This document shows positions 50,796 through 58,323 of a DNA stretch of 64,000 bases, in pieces. The position numbers and the translations under genes were made by a program. The notes beneath the pieces are model-generated. The model searched no databases. It was not told where the DNA came from and saw only the letters and a program-made list of their open reading frames with translations. The stretch's first letter is position 1; each line of letters opens with the position of its first letter. Source of the stretch: Rosettibacter primus (GTDB taxonomy: Bacteria; Bacteroidota; Ignavibacteria; Ignavibacteriales; Melioribacteraceae); contig NZ_JAYKGK010000001.1 of the NCBI RefSeq assembly GCF_036860675.1, positions 434,001-498,000 on the forward strand, in the 5' to 3' direction.

Positions 50796-51899
50796 TTACT
50801 TTTCTCCAATTGCAAGTAATCTCAGTTCTTTCAAAGTCATATTCTGAATGTTCAATCTTTCTACTGTCCTTCCTTCTTTCCAGTAATCTGTTTGTGTTAA
50901 AATTGATGCAAGATGAATAATTGCATCAATAGTTGGAGTTTGCACACCAAATTTTTTACCGACTGATGAAATTGGTACTAAACTCATTGGAACATCTTCA
51001 GTTATATATCTCATATTTAATCTATTTGGCGCTTTAATTCCTCTGTAACCCGGGTTTGCTTTCATTGCACCATATAAATTTTCAGCTACAGCATTATAAG
51101 CAAGATAAAGCCACTCACGAGCTGTAATGGCTCGTATACCAAGTGCTTCAGCTACCTTAACTCTTTCTTCATCAATTTTTTCTAAAACTTTTGTAACTGA
51201 AGGAGTAGCTCCTTCAACATAAAATTGGAATTCAGCGTCATCTTCAATCCAACCGGCGTTTAATACACAAAGTGTAGGATGAAAAACTGCTCCAATGTTA
51301 TCGAAGCTGGTTTTGAAGATATTATCCCCTGGAACAAACTGAGGATAAGCTAAACGAATTTTTTTTAATACTTCTGGAATTAAATGTGCACGTATTGAAG
51401 CAAGAGGGATCGAATTCTTAATTCTGAAAATATGCACCTGACCAGGATTAGTTGCTCTTGAGGCGTAAATGAAAGTTTGTGTTTCAGCAATTATTACATC
51501 CGCTTTAACATTCATCAGATTTAGAACTTGTTTGAATTCTAAAGCTCCAAAAGTTCTTCCTGGATTCAGAATAACAATCTGACCATCTTTCAAATGAGGT
51601 GCAGAAATCTCTGCTATGTGTCGATGAGCGTTGGCAGGAACAACAACCATAATAATATCTACATCATCGATTGCTTCACCTATATCAGTTGTAGCCAAAT
51701 TTACAACACCAAATCCTTCAAGTCCAAAATCACTTTCAATACTAATACCGCCAGTAGAATGAATTCCCCAAAGTCTTTCTTTTGAACGATTATATAAATT
51801 TACTTGAAAACCCATTAAAGCTAAATGACCAGCCATCGCAAGTCCGCCATGCCCAGCTCCAATAACCGCAAATTTTGGTTTATAATTTGCATTTTCCAT
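50796..51899 (-). CDS. NAD/NADP octopine/nopaline dehydrogenase-family protein
   Basis: A 367-residue oxidoreductase. The dinucleotide loop is 'VIGAGHGGLAMAGHLALMG', followed by 'IIMVVVPANAHRHIAE', 'ILNPGRTFGALEF' and, in the C-terminal domain, 'HPTLCVLNAGWIE' with the conserved His. Family members reductively join an amino acid to a 2-oxo acid, or reverse that. The start is ATG 51899, six bases after GGAGG; an in-frame ATG at 51920 precedes the binding site. It is first in a two-gene operon with the B12 mutase-like gene. Confidence 0.85.
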   Translation of the reverse strand: MENANYKPKFAVIGAGHGGLAMAGHLALMGFQVNLYNRSKERLWGIHSTGGISIESDFGLEGFGVVNLATTDIGEAIDDVDIIMVVVPANAHRHIAEISAPHLKDGQIVILNPGRTFGALEFKQVLNLMNVKADVIIAETQTFIYASRATNPGQVHIFRIKNSIPLASIRAHLIPEVLKKIRLAYPQFVPGDNIFKTSFDNIGAVFHPTLCVLNAGWIEDDAEFQFYVEGATPSVTKVLEKIDEERVKVAEALGIRAITAREWLYLAYNAVAENLYGAMKANPGYRGIKAPNRLNMRYITEDVPMSLVPISSVGKKFGVQTPTIDAIIHLASILTQTDYWKEGRTVERLNIQNMTLKELRLLAIGEK

Positions 51900-52086
51900 A
51901 ACACCTCCTTCATCTTTCATATTTTTGAGAGTATAAGAATATTTAGAAATGTATGCTAATACTTTAAGTAAGCACTATAATCTTTAACAGATATTACTTT
52001 TGCAATGGTGATTTTTCTATTAATAATAAATTTTTTATCTAATGTCAACAAAATTATCATGTAAAAGAGCTTAACAACAAACTCAA

Positions 52087-52881
52087 TTACTTTTCACCAT
52101 ATATAGTGATACTTACAATTCCAGAGTTGCTTTTTAGGAAATTCATTAATTCTTTTTCGTACAAGAAATTTTTTAGGAGTGATTCAGGAAGTGATATTTT
52201 CTTTTCTTTTTTAATAATAATGTTTTTAAAATTTGTTTCTAATATAATTTTGATATATTCGTTTTTTTGTAATGCACCTGCAACGCAACCAACATACAAC
52301 TCAGCAGATTTTTTCAATTCTACTGGCAATTCGCCTTCTACAACAATATCTGATATACAAAAATATCCTGATGGTTTTAATACACGATATATTTCTGAAA
52401 AAGCTTTCTTCTTGTCAGGAACAAGATTTAATACACAATTACTTATCACAACATCTATACTTTCATTTTCAACTGGAAGGTTTTCGATTTCACCTAATCT
52501 AAATTCAACATTTTTATAACCAAGCTTTTCTTTATTTATGTTTGCTTTCTGAATCATCTCTTCTGTCATATCAATTCCAATTACTTTTCCATTTTCTCCG
52601 ACATAATTTCGTGCTATAAAAACATCGTTACCAGCACCACAACCCAGATCAAGAACTACATCGCCCTGTTTTATATTTGCAAATTCTGTTGGTAAGCCAC
52701 ATCCTAAACCCATGTCGGCTTCTTGAAAATAACCAACAAGATTTTTGTAATCATCCCCTATCATTGAATATTGACTATCTGTTCCACAGCAAGAAGCTTT
52801 TGGTCCACAACATCCTTGATTATTTGATTTTGCTATTTGACCATATTTTTCTTGAACGATTTTTTTAATCTCTTCATTCAT
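52087..52881 (-). CDS. arsM: Arsenite S-adenosylmethionine methyltransferase
   Basis: ArsM methylates As(III) to volatile or less bound forms. The 264-residue protein has the SAM motif 'VLDLGCGAGNDVF' and the three conserved arsenic-binding cysteines: Cys61 ('LGCGLPTEFA'), Cys149 ('ISNCVLNLVP') and Cys199 ('YVGCVAGAL'). The N-terminus adds 'GCCGPKASCCG'. No arsR or other ars genes are adjacent; instead it sits four bases after rlmB in the hisS operon. Confidence 0.93.
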   Translation of the reverse strand: MNEEIKKIVQEKYGQIAKSNNQGCCGPKASCCGTDSQYSMIGDDYKNLVGYFQEADMGLGCGLPTEFANIKQGDVVLDLGCGAGNDVFIARNYVGENGKVIGIDMTEEMIQKANINKEKLGYKNVEFRLGEIENLPVENESIDVVISNCVLNLVPDKKKAFSEIYRVLKPSGYFCISDIVVEGELPVELKKSAELYVGCVAGALQKNEYIKIILETNFKNIIIKKEKKISLPESLLKNFLYEKELMNFLKSNSGIVSITIYGEK

Positions 52882-52885
52882 AAAA

Positions 52886-53617
52886 TTAACTTACTCTTTT
52901 TTTAATAATTTCAAAAAGTAAAATACCAGTTGCAACAGAAACATTGAGTGAATTAATTTTTCCCTTCATTGGAATTTTTACGAGGAAATCACAGTTATCT
53001 GCAACAAGCTTGTGAATTCCTTTTTCTTCATTTCCAACAACAAGTGCAATGGGCAGTTTATAATCTATCTCTGTATAATTATTTGACTTTTCTGATAAAT
53101 ATGAACCCACAATCCAGAATCCTTCATCTTTAAGGAGTTGAATAGTACGATTGAGATTTTTGACTTTAGAAATTTTAACATGTAAAAGTGCCCCAGCAGA
53201 AGATTTTTCCACAGTCTCATTTATTGGTGCAGTATTATTAGTTGTGATTATTATTCCATCAACTCCAGAACATTCAGCAGTTCGAATCAGTGCACCAAGA
53301 TTGTGAGTATCCTGAATAGAATCAAGAAGAAGCAACAATGGATATTTCGATTTCTTTGATTGCTCTATTAACTCATAAATATCATAAAATTTGTAATTTC
53401 TAATTATAGCTGCTACTCCCTGTGTATTATGACCTTGAAAAAGTTTATCAAACTTTTCCTTTGATAACTGGGTAATTTTTATTCCGCGACTTTTTGCTGC
53501 AGCATATATTTGATTGATTATTTCACCATGTTGTCCATAAGCAAGATAAATTACTTCAATATCGATATCAGAATTAATAGCTTCAAGTACAGGCTTGCGT
53601 CCAAAAATTTTTTTCAA
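52886..53617 (-). CDS. rlmB: 23S rRNA 2'-O-ribose methyltransferase (RlmB/TrmH family)
   Basis: SPOUT-class methyltransferase of 243 residues. An N-terminal substrate-binding domain ('FGRKPVLEAINS') is followed by the knot: 'LLLDSIQDTHNLGALIRTAEC', 'ALVVGNEEKGIHKLV' and 'KIPMKGKINSLNVSVATGILL'. The N-terminal domain favours RlmB (G2251) over other TrmH members. It lies between a hypothetical gene and arsM. Confidence 0.92.
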   Translation of the reverse strand: MKKIFGRKPVLEAINSDIDIEVIYLAYGQHGEIINQIYAAAKSRGIKITQLSKEKFDKLFQGHNTQGVAAIIRNYKFYDIYELIEQSKKSKYPLLLLLDSIQDTHNLGALIRTAECSGVDGIIITTNNTAPINETVEKSSAGALLHVKISKVKNLNRTIQLLKDEGFWIVGSYLSEKSNNYTEIDYKLPIALVVGNEEKGIHKLVADNCDFLVKIPMKGKINSLNVSVATGILLFEIIKKRVS

Positions 53618-53633
53618 TTATTACTCCATATAA

Positions 53634-54152
53634 TTAAAATGATTCGGGGAAAGTGAATTCTTCTTTTGCTATTTCAAATTTGCAAAAGAAACGATTGTTT
53701 TTCTTTTTCGGTATGAATTCTTTAATTAACTTAATTTCTTTATTGAAAATATTAAAATGAAATTCAGCGGAATTGATTGCCCCATCTTGCTTTACAACAT
53801 TAACTGTGTAATCTCCTGTCAATGTATCAAGCAGAATCTCTTTTCTTGCTGGAGCAATTTGCGGAACTGTATCCATTCTGACAATTAAACCTGTAATCAC
53901 AAAATATAGAACATTTTTTTCGTGAATAGTTTCTACTGATACTTCATAAGTAAAATTAGTAAACTCGACATTTGTCTCAATTAAAAAGGCTGTGAATTGT
54001 TTTTTAAGTTTTGCATCATACTTATAATATGCTTTACAAATAAATTCAAGTTTGTCAGGTTTTTTCAATGGGACAGAGGCAATAATAGCCTCAGGCTTTT
54101 TCTTCCTTGTCTTTGGAATTTTAGGAATCTCTTTTACTTTTCTTAGAGGCAA
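53634..54152 (-). CDS. Conserved-looking protein of unknown function
   Basis: A 172-residue protein with a basic, proline-rich start ('PKIPKTRKKKP') and a beta-rich middle ('LEFICKAYYKYDAKLKKQF', 'VLYFVITGLIVRMDT'). No signal peptide or membrane helix is seen. It starts at TTG 54152, immediately after the hisS stop, with GGAG six bases before. Being in the hisS-rlmB-arsM operon says little about its role. Confidence 0.65.
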   Translation of the reverse strand: MPLRKVKEIPKIPKTRKKKPEAIIASVPLKKPDKLEFICKAYYKYDAKLKKQFTAFLIETNVEFTNFTYEVSVETIHEKNVLYFVITGLIVRMDTVPQIAPARKEILLDTLTGDYTVNVVKQDGAINSAEFHFNIFNKEIKLIKEFIPKKKNNRFFCKFEIAKEEFTFPESF

Positions 54153-55415
54153 TTATTTCTCCATTAAAATAGAAATTAATTTATTTATATCTTCAACAGA
54201 AATATTTGTTTGTTCCCCATTTGACATATTTTTCAGAACAAGATAACCATTTCGAAATTCTTCTCCACCTACAATTAAAGTATATCGTGAATTGAATTTG
54301 TTTGCCTCTCTCATCTGTGCTTTCAAACTTCGTTCTAGATAATCTAATTCCACTGACAAATTTGATTCTCTTAATTTAACTGCCAAGTTAAAAGCAAATT
54401 CAGAAAGATTTTTTTCAATTGTCACAATGTACAAATCTATTTTTTCTTCTTCTGTATTGATAGTGTTTTCATTTTCACAAGCAAGCAAAATTCTTTCTAT
54501 GCCAGCAGCAAATCCAACGCCTGGTAAATCTGGTCCTTCAAGTTCTTTTGAAAGTCCATTATATCTTCCCCCGCCGCAAAGTGCGCTTTGAGCTCCTACG
54601 CTCGAACTTATAATTTCAAATGTAGTATGAGTGTAATAATCAAGTCCACGAACCAACTTTGCATCTATTTCAAATGGGACATGAGCATTAAGAAGCGCTC
54701 TCTTAACTTTTTCAAAATGTTCAAGACTTACATCATCAAGATATTCAACCAGCAAAGGTGCATTTGCCATAATTTTTTGATCTTGTTCTTCTTTGCTGTC
54801 GAATATTCTTAGTATGTTAGTATCAAATCTTTTTTTGCTGTCGTGCGATAAATCATTATAATAATCGTTAAGATATTCTCTAAGTATTTTTTTATAATTT
54901 TCTCTTGATTGTGGAACACCAATTGAATTTATTTTTACACTCAAATTTTTCAATCCAAGTTTTTTCAAAATATTGTATGCAATAATTATCATCTCAGCAT
55001 CAAGCAGAGGATTATTGCTACCAATTGCTTCGGCTCCAAATTGATGAAATTGACGCAATCTTCCTGCTTGAGGTCTTTCCTGTCGAAACATTGGTGATAT
55101 ATAAAAAAATTTGTTTAAGCTCTGCTTTTTGAAAAGTGAGTGTTCTATCAATGCACGAACAACAGATGCTGTCATTTCTGGTTTAAGAGTAATGCTCGTT
55201 CCGCTTCTATCAAGAAATGTATACATTTCCTTACTCACAATATCCGTTGTCTCCCCAATTCCTCTGGCAAAAAGTTTTGTCTCTTCAAAGATTGGCGTTC
55301 GTATTTCTTTGTAATTAAATTTTGTCAGAGTTGTAATGACAATCTCTTCTAAGTATCTCCATTTATAAATTTCATCTGGAAGAATATCTTTTGTTCCGGT
55401 TATAGCTTTAATCAT
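54153..55415 (-). CDS. hisS: Histidyl-tRNA synthetase
   Basis: Class II synthetase of 420 residues. Motif 1 lies in 'RTPIFEETKLFARGIGETTDIVSKE', motif 2 in 'FRQERPQAGRLRQFHQFG', the histidine-specific block is 'LVRGLDYYTHTTFEI' and motif 3 is 'GVGFAAGIERIL'. The C-terminal anticodon-binding domain follows. It is encoded 20 bases after the PTS EIIA gene. Confidence 0.98.
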   Translation of the reverse strand: MIKAITGTKDILPDEIYKWRYLEEIVITTLTKFNYKEIRTPIFEETKLFARGIGETTDIVSKEMYTFLDRSGTSITLKPEMTASVVRALIEHSLFKKQSLNKFFYISPMFRQERPQAGRLRQFHQFGAEAIGSNNPLLDAEMIIIAYNILKKLGLKNLSVKINSIGVPQSRENYKKILREYLNDYYNDLSHDSKKRFDTNILRIFDSKEEQDQKIMANAPLLVEYLDDVSLEHFEKVKRALLNAHVPFEIDAKLVRGLDYYTHTTFEIISSSVGAQSALCGGGRYNGLSKELEGPDLPGVGFAAGIERILLACENENTINTEEEKIDLYIVTIEKNLSEFAFNLAVKLRESNLSVELDYLERSLKAQMREANKFNSRYTLIVGGEEFRNGYLVLKNMSNGEQTNISVEDINKLISILMEK

Positions 55416-55435
55416 CAGGCAGGATTCCTAAACAA

Positions 55436-55909
55436 TTAACTTATTTCAAAATATTGCTTCTCTTCGTTTTCGAAGAGTTCATAAATTTCATCGGCAGTTT
55501 GAGCTTTGGCAAGATTTTCTCTGAATTCATCTCTATTCATCATTCGTGATATTCGGCTTAAAAGTTTTATATGCGGACCTACTAGATTTTCTCTTCCCAC
55601 AAGAAGAAAAATTAAATTAACTGGTTGCCCATCAAGTGCCTGAAAATCTACAGGTTCATCAAGCTTTCCAAAAGCTGCTATTATTTCGTTCACACTATTT
55701 GACTTTGAGTGTGGAATTGCAAAACCTTTTCCTACTCCAGTTGACATTATTTTTTCTCTTTCAATTACAGATTGCCGCATACCTTCTAAATCTATCACAC
55801 GTTCATCATCTTTGAATAAATCTACAAGTTCATTAATTAAATCAAACTTTGTTCTTCCTTTCATCGAAGGAATAATTTTATCCTTTTTAAGAATATCACA
55901 TATCTTCAT
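55436..55909 (-). CDS. PTS EIIA component, fructose/nitrogen (PtsN) type
   Basis: A 157-residue EIIA domain of the PtsN/FruA type. The phosphorylated His67 is in 'GVGKGFAIPHSKS'. The start is placed at ATG 55909, giving 'MKICDILKKDKII', the usual opening of this family; the frame continues back to 55969 with an untypical hydrophobic segment. Without nearby permease genes a regulatory role is likely. A second EIIA-like protein is encoded at 60987 with the same active-site motif. Confidence 0.87.
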   Translation of the reverse strand: MKICDILKKDKIIPSMKGRTKFDLINELVDLFKDDERVIDLEGMRQSVIEREKIMSTGVGKGFAIPHSKSNSVNEIIAAFGKLDEPVDFQALDGQPVNLIFLLVGRENLVGPHIKLLSRISRMMNRDEFRENLAKAQTADEIYELFENEEKQYFEIS

Positions 55910-56052
55910 AATTCTACCATTTTTTGATTTTACAAATGCAAATTTAAGAAAGCACACCCCCTTAAGCAATTAAATTAAAATTCTTATTTTCTTGCAGCGC
56001 GCTGATACAAAGAGTAATTTACAATACAAAAAAAAATGCAAATGGAGTTTTT

Positions 56053-57753
56053 ATGGACATTCAAAACAAAATTGTTTTGGTTTTAGGTGGCTGGGGATTA
56101 GTTGGCAATGCAGTAATTAGAAAACTTATCCCCGAAAAACCTAAGAAAATAATTGTAACATCTCTTAAAAAAGAAGAAGCAGAAGAAGAGGTTGAAAAAT
56201 TAAAAAAAGAATTTCCAAACCTGCCAGAAGATTTTCTCATTCCATGGTGGGGCAATATTTTCGTTAGATACGATTATAAAGATAGGGACAGAACGGAATT
56301 ACTTGAGAATCCGTCAACAAGAAAAATTATTATGCAGGATATAATGGAAGAATTAAATGATGAGATTTTGAAAAGTTCATCAATTTATAATCTTCTTATG
56401 GAATTCAAACCTGAAATAATAGTAGATTGTGTTAACTCTGCAACTGGAATTGCTTATCAGGATGTTTATTCTCGTTATTACAGAATTAAAAGATTGCTTG
56501 AACAAAAACCTTCTGCTGAAATTTTAGCCGAAGAAACAGAAAAAATATTTTGCACTGAATATGTTCCTCAACTAATAAGACATGTTCAAATTCTTTATAA
56601 TTCAATGAACTTAGCAGGAACAAAAATTTATATTAAAATCGGAACAAGCGGGACAGGCGGAATGGGATTAAATATTCCCTACACACACAGTGAAGAAAAA
56701 CCTTCTCGTGTTCTATTGAGCAAATCTGCAGTTGCAGGAGCCCATACTTTACTCCTTTTCTTGATGGGAAGAACTCCCGAAGGACCAATCATAAAAGAAA
56801 TTAAACCAACTGCAGCAATTGCCTGGAAAAGAATTGATTATGGTGAAATCAAAAAGCGAGGCAAACCAATCGAACTTCTAAATGTATCTATGGAGGATGC
56901 TCTTCCTCTCAATGGAAAACTAAAATTAACTATGGATAAAAAATTTAAACCAACAGGCGACTATTTAAAATCTGTCTTCATTGATACTGGTGAAAATGGA
57001 ACTTTTTCATTAGGAGAATTTGAATCAATTACAACACAGGGACAGATGGAATATGTAACTCCTGAGGAAATAGCCGATGATGTTATTTATGAAATTAAAG
57101 GTGGAAATACAGGTCACGATATTATTAATGCACTTGACCATGCAACATTAGAACCAACTTATCGTGCTGGATTCATGCAGCATTCTGCAATTGAAAAATT
57201 AAAAGAGCTGGAAAAAATTCATAATGTTAACAGTGTTGCTTTTGAGTTGCTTGGACCACCACGCTTATCAAAACTTTTGCACGAAATTAATTTATTAAGA
57301 CAAATCTGTGGCACAATGAAAAAAATTCTTGAAGAAACTCCCGAAAGTTTATCACAAAAAGCTTATGAATACTTAAAGCAAAATTCAAAACTAAGAAACG
57401 AAATTATATCAATAGGAATTCCGATTTTAATGCCTGATGGCAAATCATTATTAAGGGGAAATGAAATTAAAATACCTCCATATCGAGGAGAAAATGAGCT
57501 TGAAATAACACCTGAAAAAATTGATTTGTGGGCTCATGATGGATGGGTTGATTTAAGAAAAGAAAGCATGCAAATGTGGCAGCTCAGAATTAAAAAAATA
57601 ATTGAAGAAGCAGAATCAATTCCACCAGATGATACTAGTTCAATGTTTGTTCGAACAAAAAAATACTGGAATAATTTTGAACAAATTGATATTGGAAAAG
57701 TTGTGGGTTGGATTTTCAGTAAAGAAGAAAAAGGTGAAAGAATGAAAGCTTAA
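56053..57753 (+). CDS. Large Rossmann-fold (SDR-like) protein of unknown function
   Basis: A 566-residue protein. The N-terminus has a dinucleotide loop 'VLVLGGWGLVGNAVIRKL', and 'KPEIIVDCVNSATGIAYQD' resembles the next SDR strand. No standard YxxxK block in the usual context is clear. The remaining 350 residues, with 'SGTGGMGLNIPYTHSEEKPSRVLLSKSA'-type motifs and a charged C-terminus, match nothing I know. It is soluble, with no signal peptide. It stands alone, divergent from the EIIA gene, and ends in a hairpin. Confidence 0.7.
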   Translation: MDIQNKIVLVLGGWGLVGNAVIRKLIPEKPKKIIVTSLKKEEAEEEVEKLKKEFPNLPEDFLIPWWGNIFVRYDYKDRDRTELLENPSTRKIIMQDIMEELNDEILKSSSIYNLLMEFKPEIIVDCVNSATGIAYQDVYSRYYRIKRLLEQKPSAEILAEETEKIFCTEYVPQLIRHVQILYNSMNLAGTKIYIKIGTSGTGGMGLNIPYTHSEEKPSRVLLSKSAVAGAHTLLLFLMGRTPEGPIIKEIKPTAAIAWKRIDYGEIKKRGKPIELLNVSMEDALPLNGKLKLTMDKKFKPTGDYLKSVFIDTGENGTFSLGEFESITTQGQMEYVTPEEIADDVIYEIKGGNTGHDIINALDHATLEPTYRAGFMQHSAIEKLKELEKIHNVNSVAFELLGPPRLSKLLHEINLLRQICGTMKKILEETPESLSQKAYEYLKQNSKLRNEIISIGIPILMPDGKSLLRGNEIKIPPYRGENELEITPEKIDLWAHDGWVDLRKESMQMWQLRIKKIIEEAESIPPDDTSSMFVRTKKYWNNFEQIDIGKVVGWIFSKEEKGERMKA

Positions 57754-57778
57754 TTAACATATAAAGAAATAATCCGGA

Positions 57779-57827
57779 TTTGAGCAAGAAGAAATTGAGT
57801 TTCAAACTCGTAAGATTCTTGCTCAAA
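57779..57827 (+). terminator. Hairpin after the Rossmann protein gene
   Basis: TTTGAGCAAGAA (57779-57790) pairs perfectly with TTCTTGCTCAAA (57816-57827), with an inner palindrome GAGTTTCAAACTC at 57797-57809. A weak T-run follows. It probably ends transcription before the mgtA leader. Confidence 0.6.
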
Positions 57828-58089
57828 GTTTTAAGATATTTAGTAAAATGAATTAACTAATTACAGAGCATGTTGTTTTCTTTATTCTTTAATAAATTGC
57901 TCAGTAATTTCATCTACTCTAATTAACCTATTAACTTTCATTTTTTTGCTTAATTGTTATAAAACATTTCATGCCATTTACATATTGCATGTTTTGAGTA
58001 TTAATTAAAATTAAATAAGCATGTTTATTACTATTGAGTAAAATTTATTTATTTTTGTAAAAGTTATTATAAACAACTTAGGATATTAA
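57828..58089 (+). other. AT-rich promoter region upstream of the mgtA leader
   Basis: Non-coding region preceding the first leader ORF. The mgtA operon promoter must lie here or just downstream, but no convincing -35/-10 pair stands out in the AT-rich sequence. I saw no match to the M-box magnesium riboswitch. Confidence 0.4.
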
Positions 58090-58164
58090 ATGCCTGATTC
58101 AGACGAACCTGGCGCCAACAAATGTAATTTATACAACTTAACATATACCTTCCCTTGGAAATGA
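58090..58164 (+). CDS. Putative leader peptide of mgtA (24 residues, acidic/proline-rich start)
   Basis: ATG 58090 follows AGGA (58080-58083) by six bases. The peptide begins MPDSDEPGANK and ends TFPWK. Runs of Asp, Glu and Pro just after the start are known, from E. coli MgtL, to destabilise ribosomes when magnesium is low, and MgtL controls mgtA. Here the ORF is likewise upstream of a magnesium-type P-ATPase gene, although the sequence beyond the acidic start does not resemble MgtL. Its stop codon lies inside the left arm of the hairpin at 58155-58193. The coding call rests on start, ribosome site, composition and position; nothing shows it is translated. Confidence 0.65.
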   Translation: MPDSDEPGANKCNLYNLTYTFPWK

Positions 58165-58215
58165 GCCTCTAATTTTCATTGGTTCATCTCCAAGAGGACT
58201 TTACTTAAGGAGGTG
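58154..58215 (+). promoter_or_regulatory. Candidate attenuator with two exclusive RNA helices before mgtA
   Basis: Helix A: TTGGAAATGAGCC (58155-58167) pairs with GGTTCATCTCCAA (58181-58193), 11 Watson-Crick pairs, one G-U and one mismatch, extended by C58154-G58194. Helix B: CATCTCC (58185-58191), part of the right arm, pairs with GGAGGTG (58209-58215), which contains the ribosome-binding site of the next ORF. A and B cannot coexist. A ribosome finishing the leader peptide would cover the left arm and favour B (off); early drop-off would favour A (on). Confidence 0.6.
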
Positions 58216-58218
58216 CCA

Positions 58219-58308
58219 ATGAAAAATATTTTAACTTCTTTTTTGATACAAAAATTTTCTTTACAAGATTTTAAAAATCTTCGATTGCCAATAAGTTTGC
58301 CTTATTAA
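58219..58308 (+). CDS. Second small ORF upstream of mgtA (29 residues)
   Basis: ATG 58219 follows a strong AAGGAGG (58207-58213). The product begins MKNILTSFLIQKFSLQ and ends in PISLPY; it is basic and moderately hydrophobic. The stop is 15 bases before the mgtA ATG, so translation could open the mgtA start region or carry ribosomes onto it. The ribosome-binding site is the one that helix B would hide. It may be a functional micropeptide or only a translational relay. Confidence 0.6.
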   Translation: MKNILTSFLIQKFSLQDFKNLRLPISLPY

Positions 58309-58323
58309 TTTGCAGGAGATATT

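Noticed and set aside
51900..52086. Cobalamin riboswitch upstream of the opine dehydrogenase/B12 mutase operon
   Set aside because: The gap is under 190 bases, AT-rich, and lacks a recognisable B12-box; no structured element was seen.
57828..58215. M-box (ykoK) magnesium riboswitch upstream of mgtA
   Set aside because: I compared the region with the M-box conserved blocks as I remember them and found no match; the leader-peptide model explains the visible structure better. A covariance-model search would settle it.
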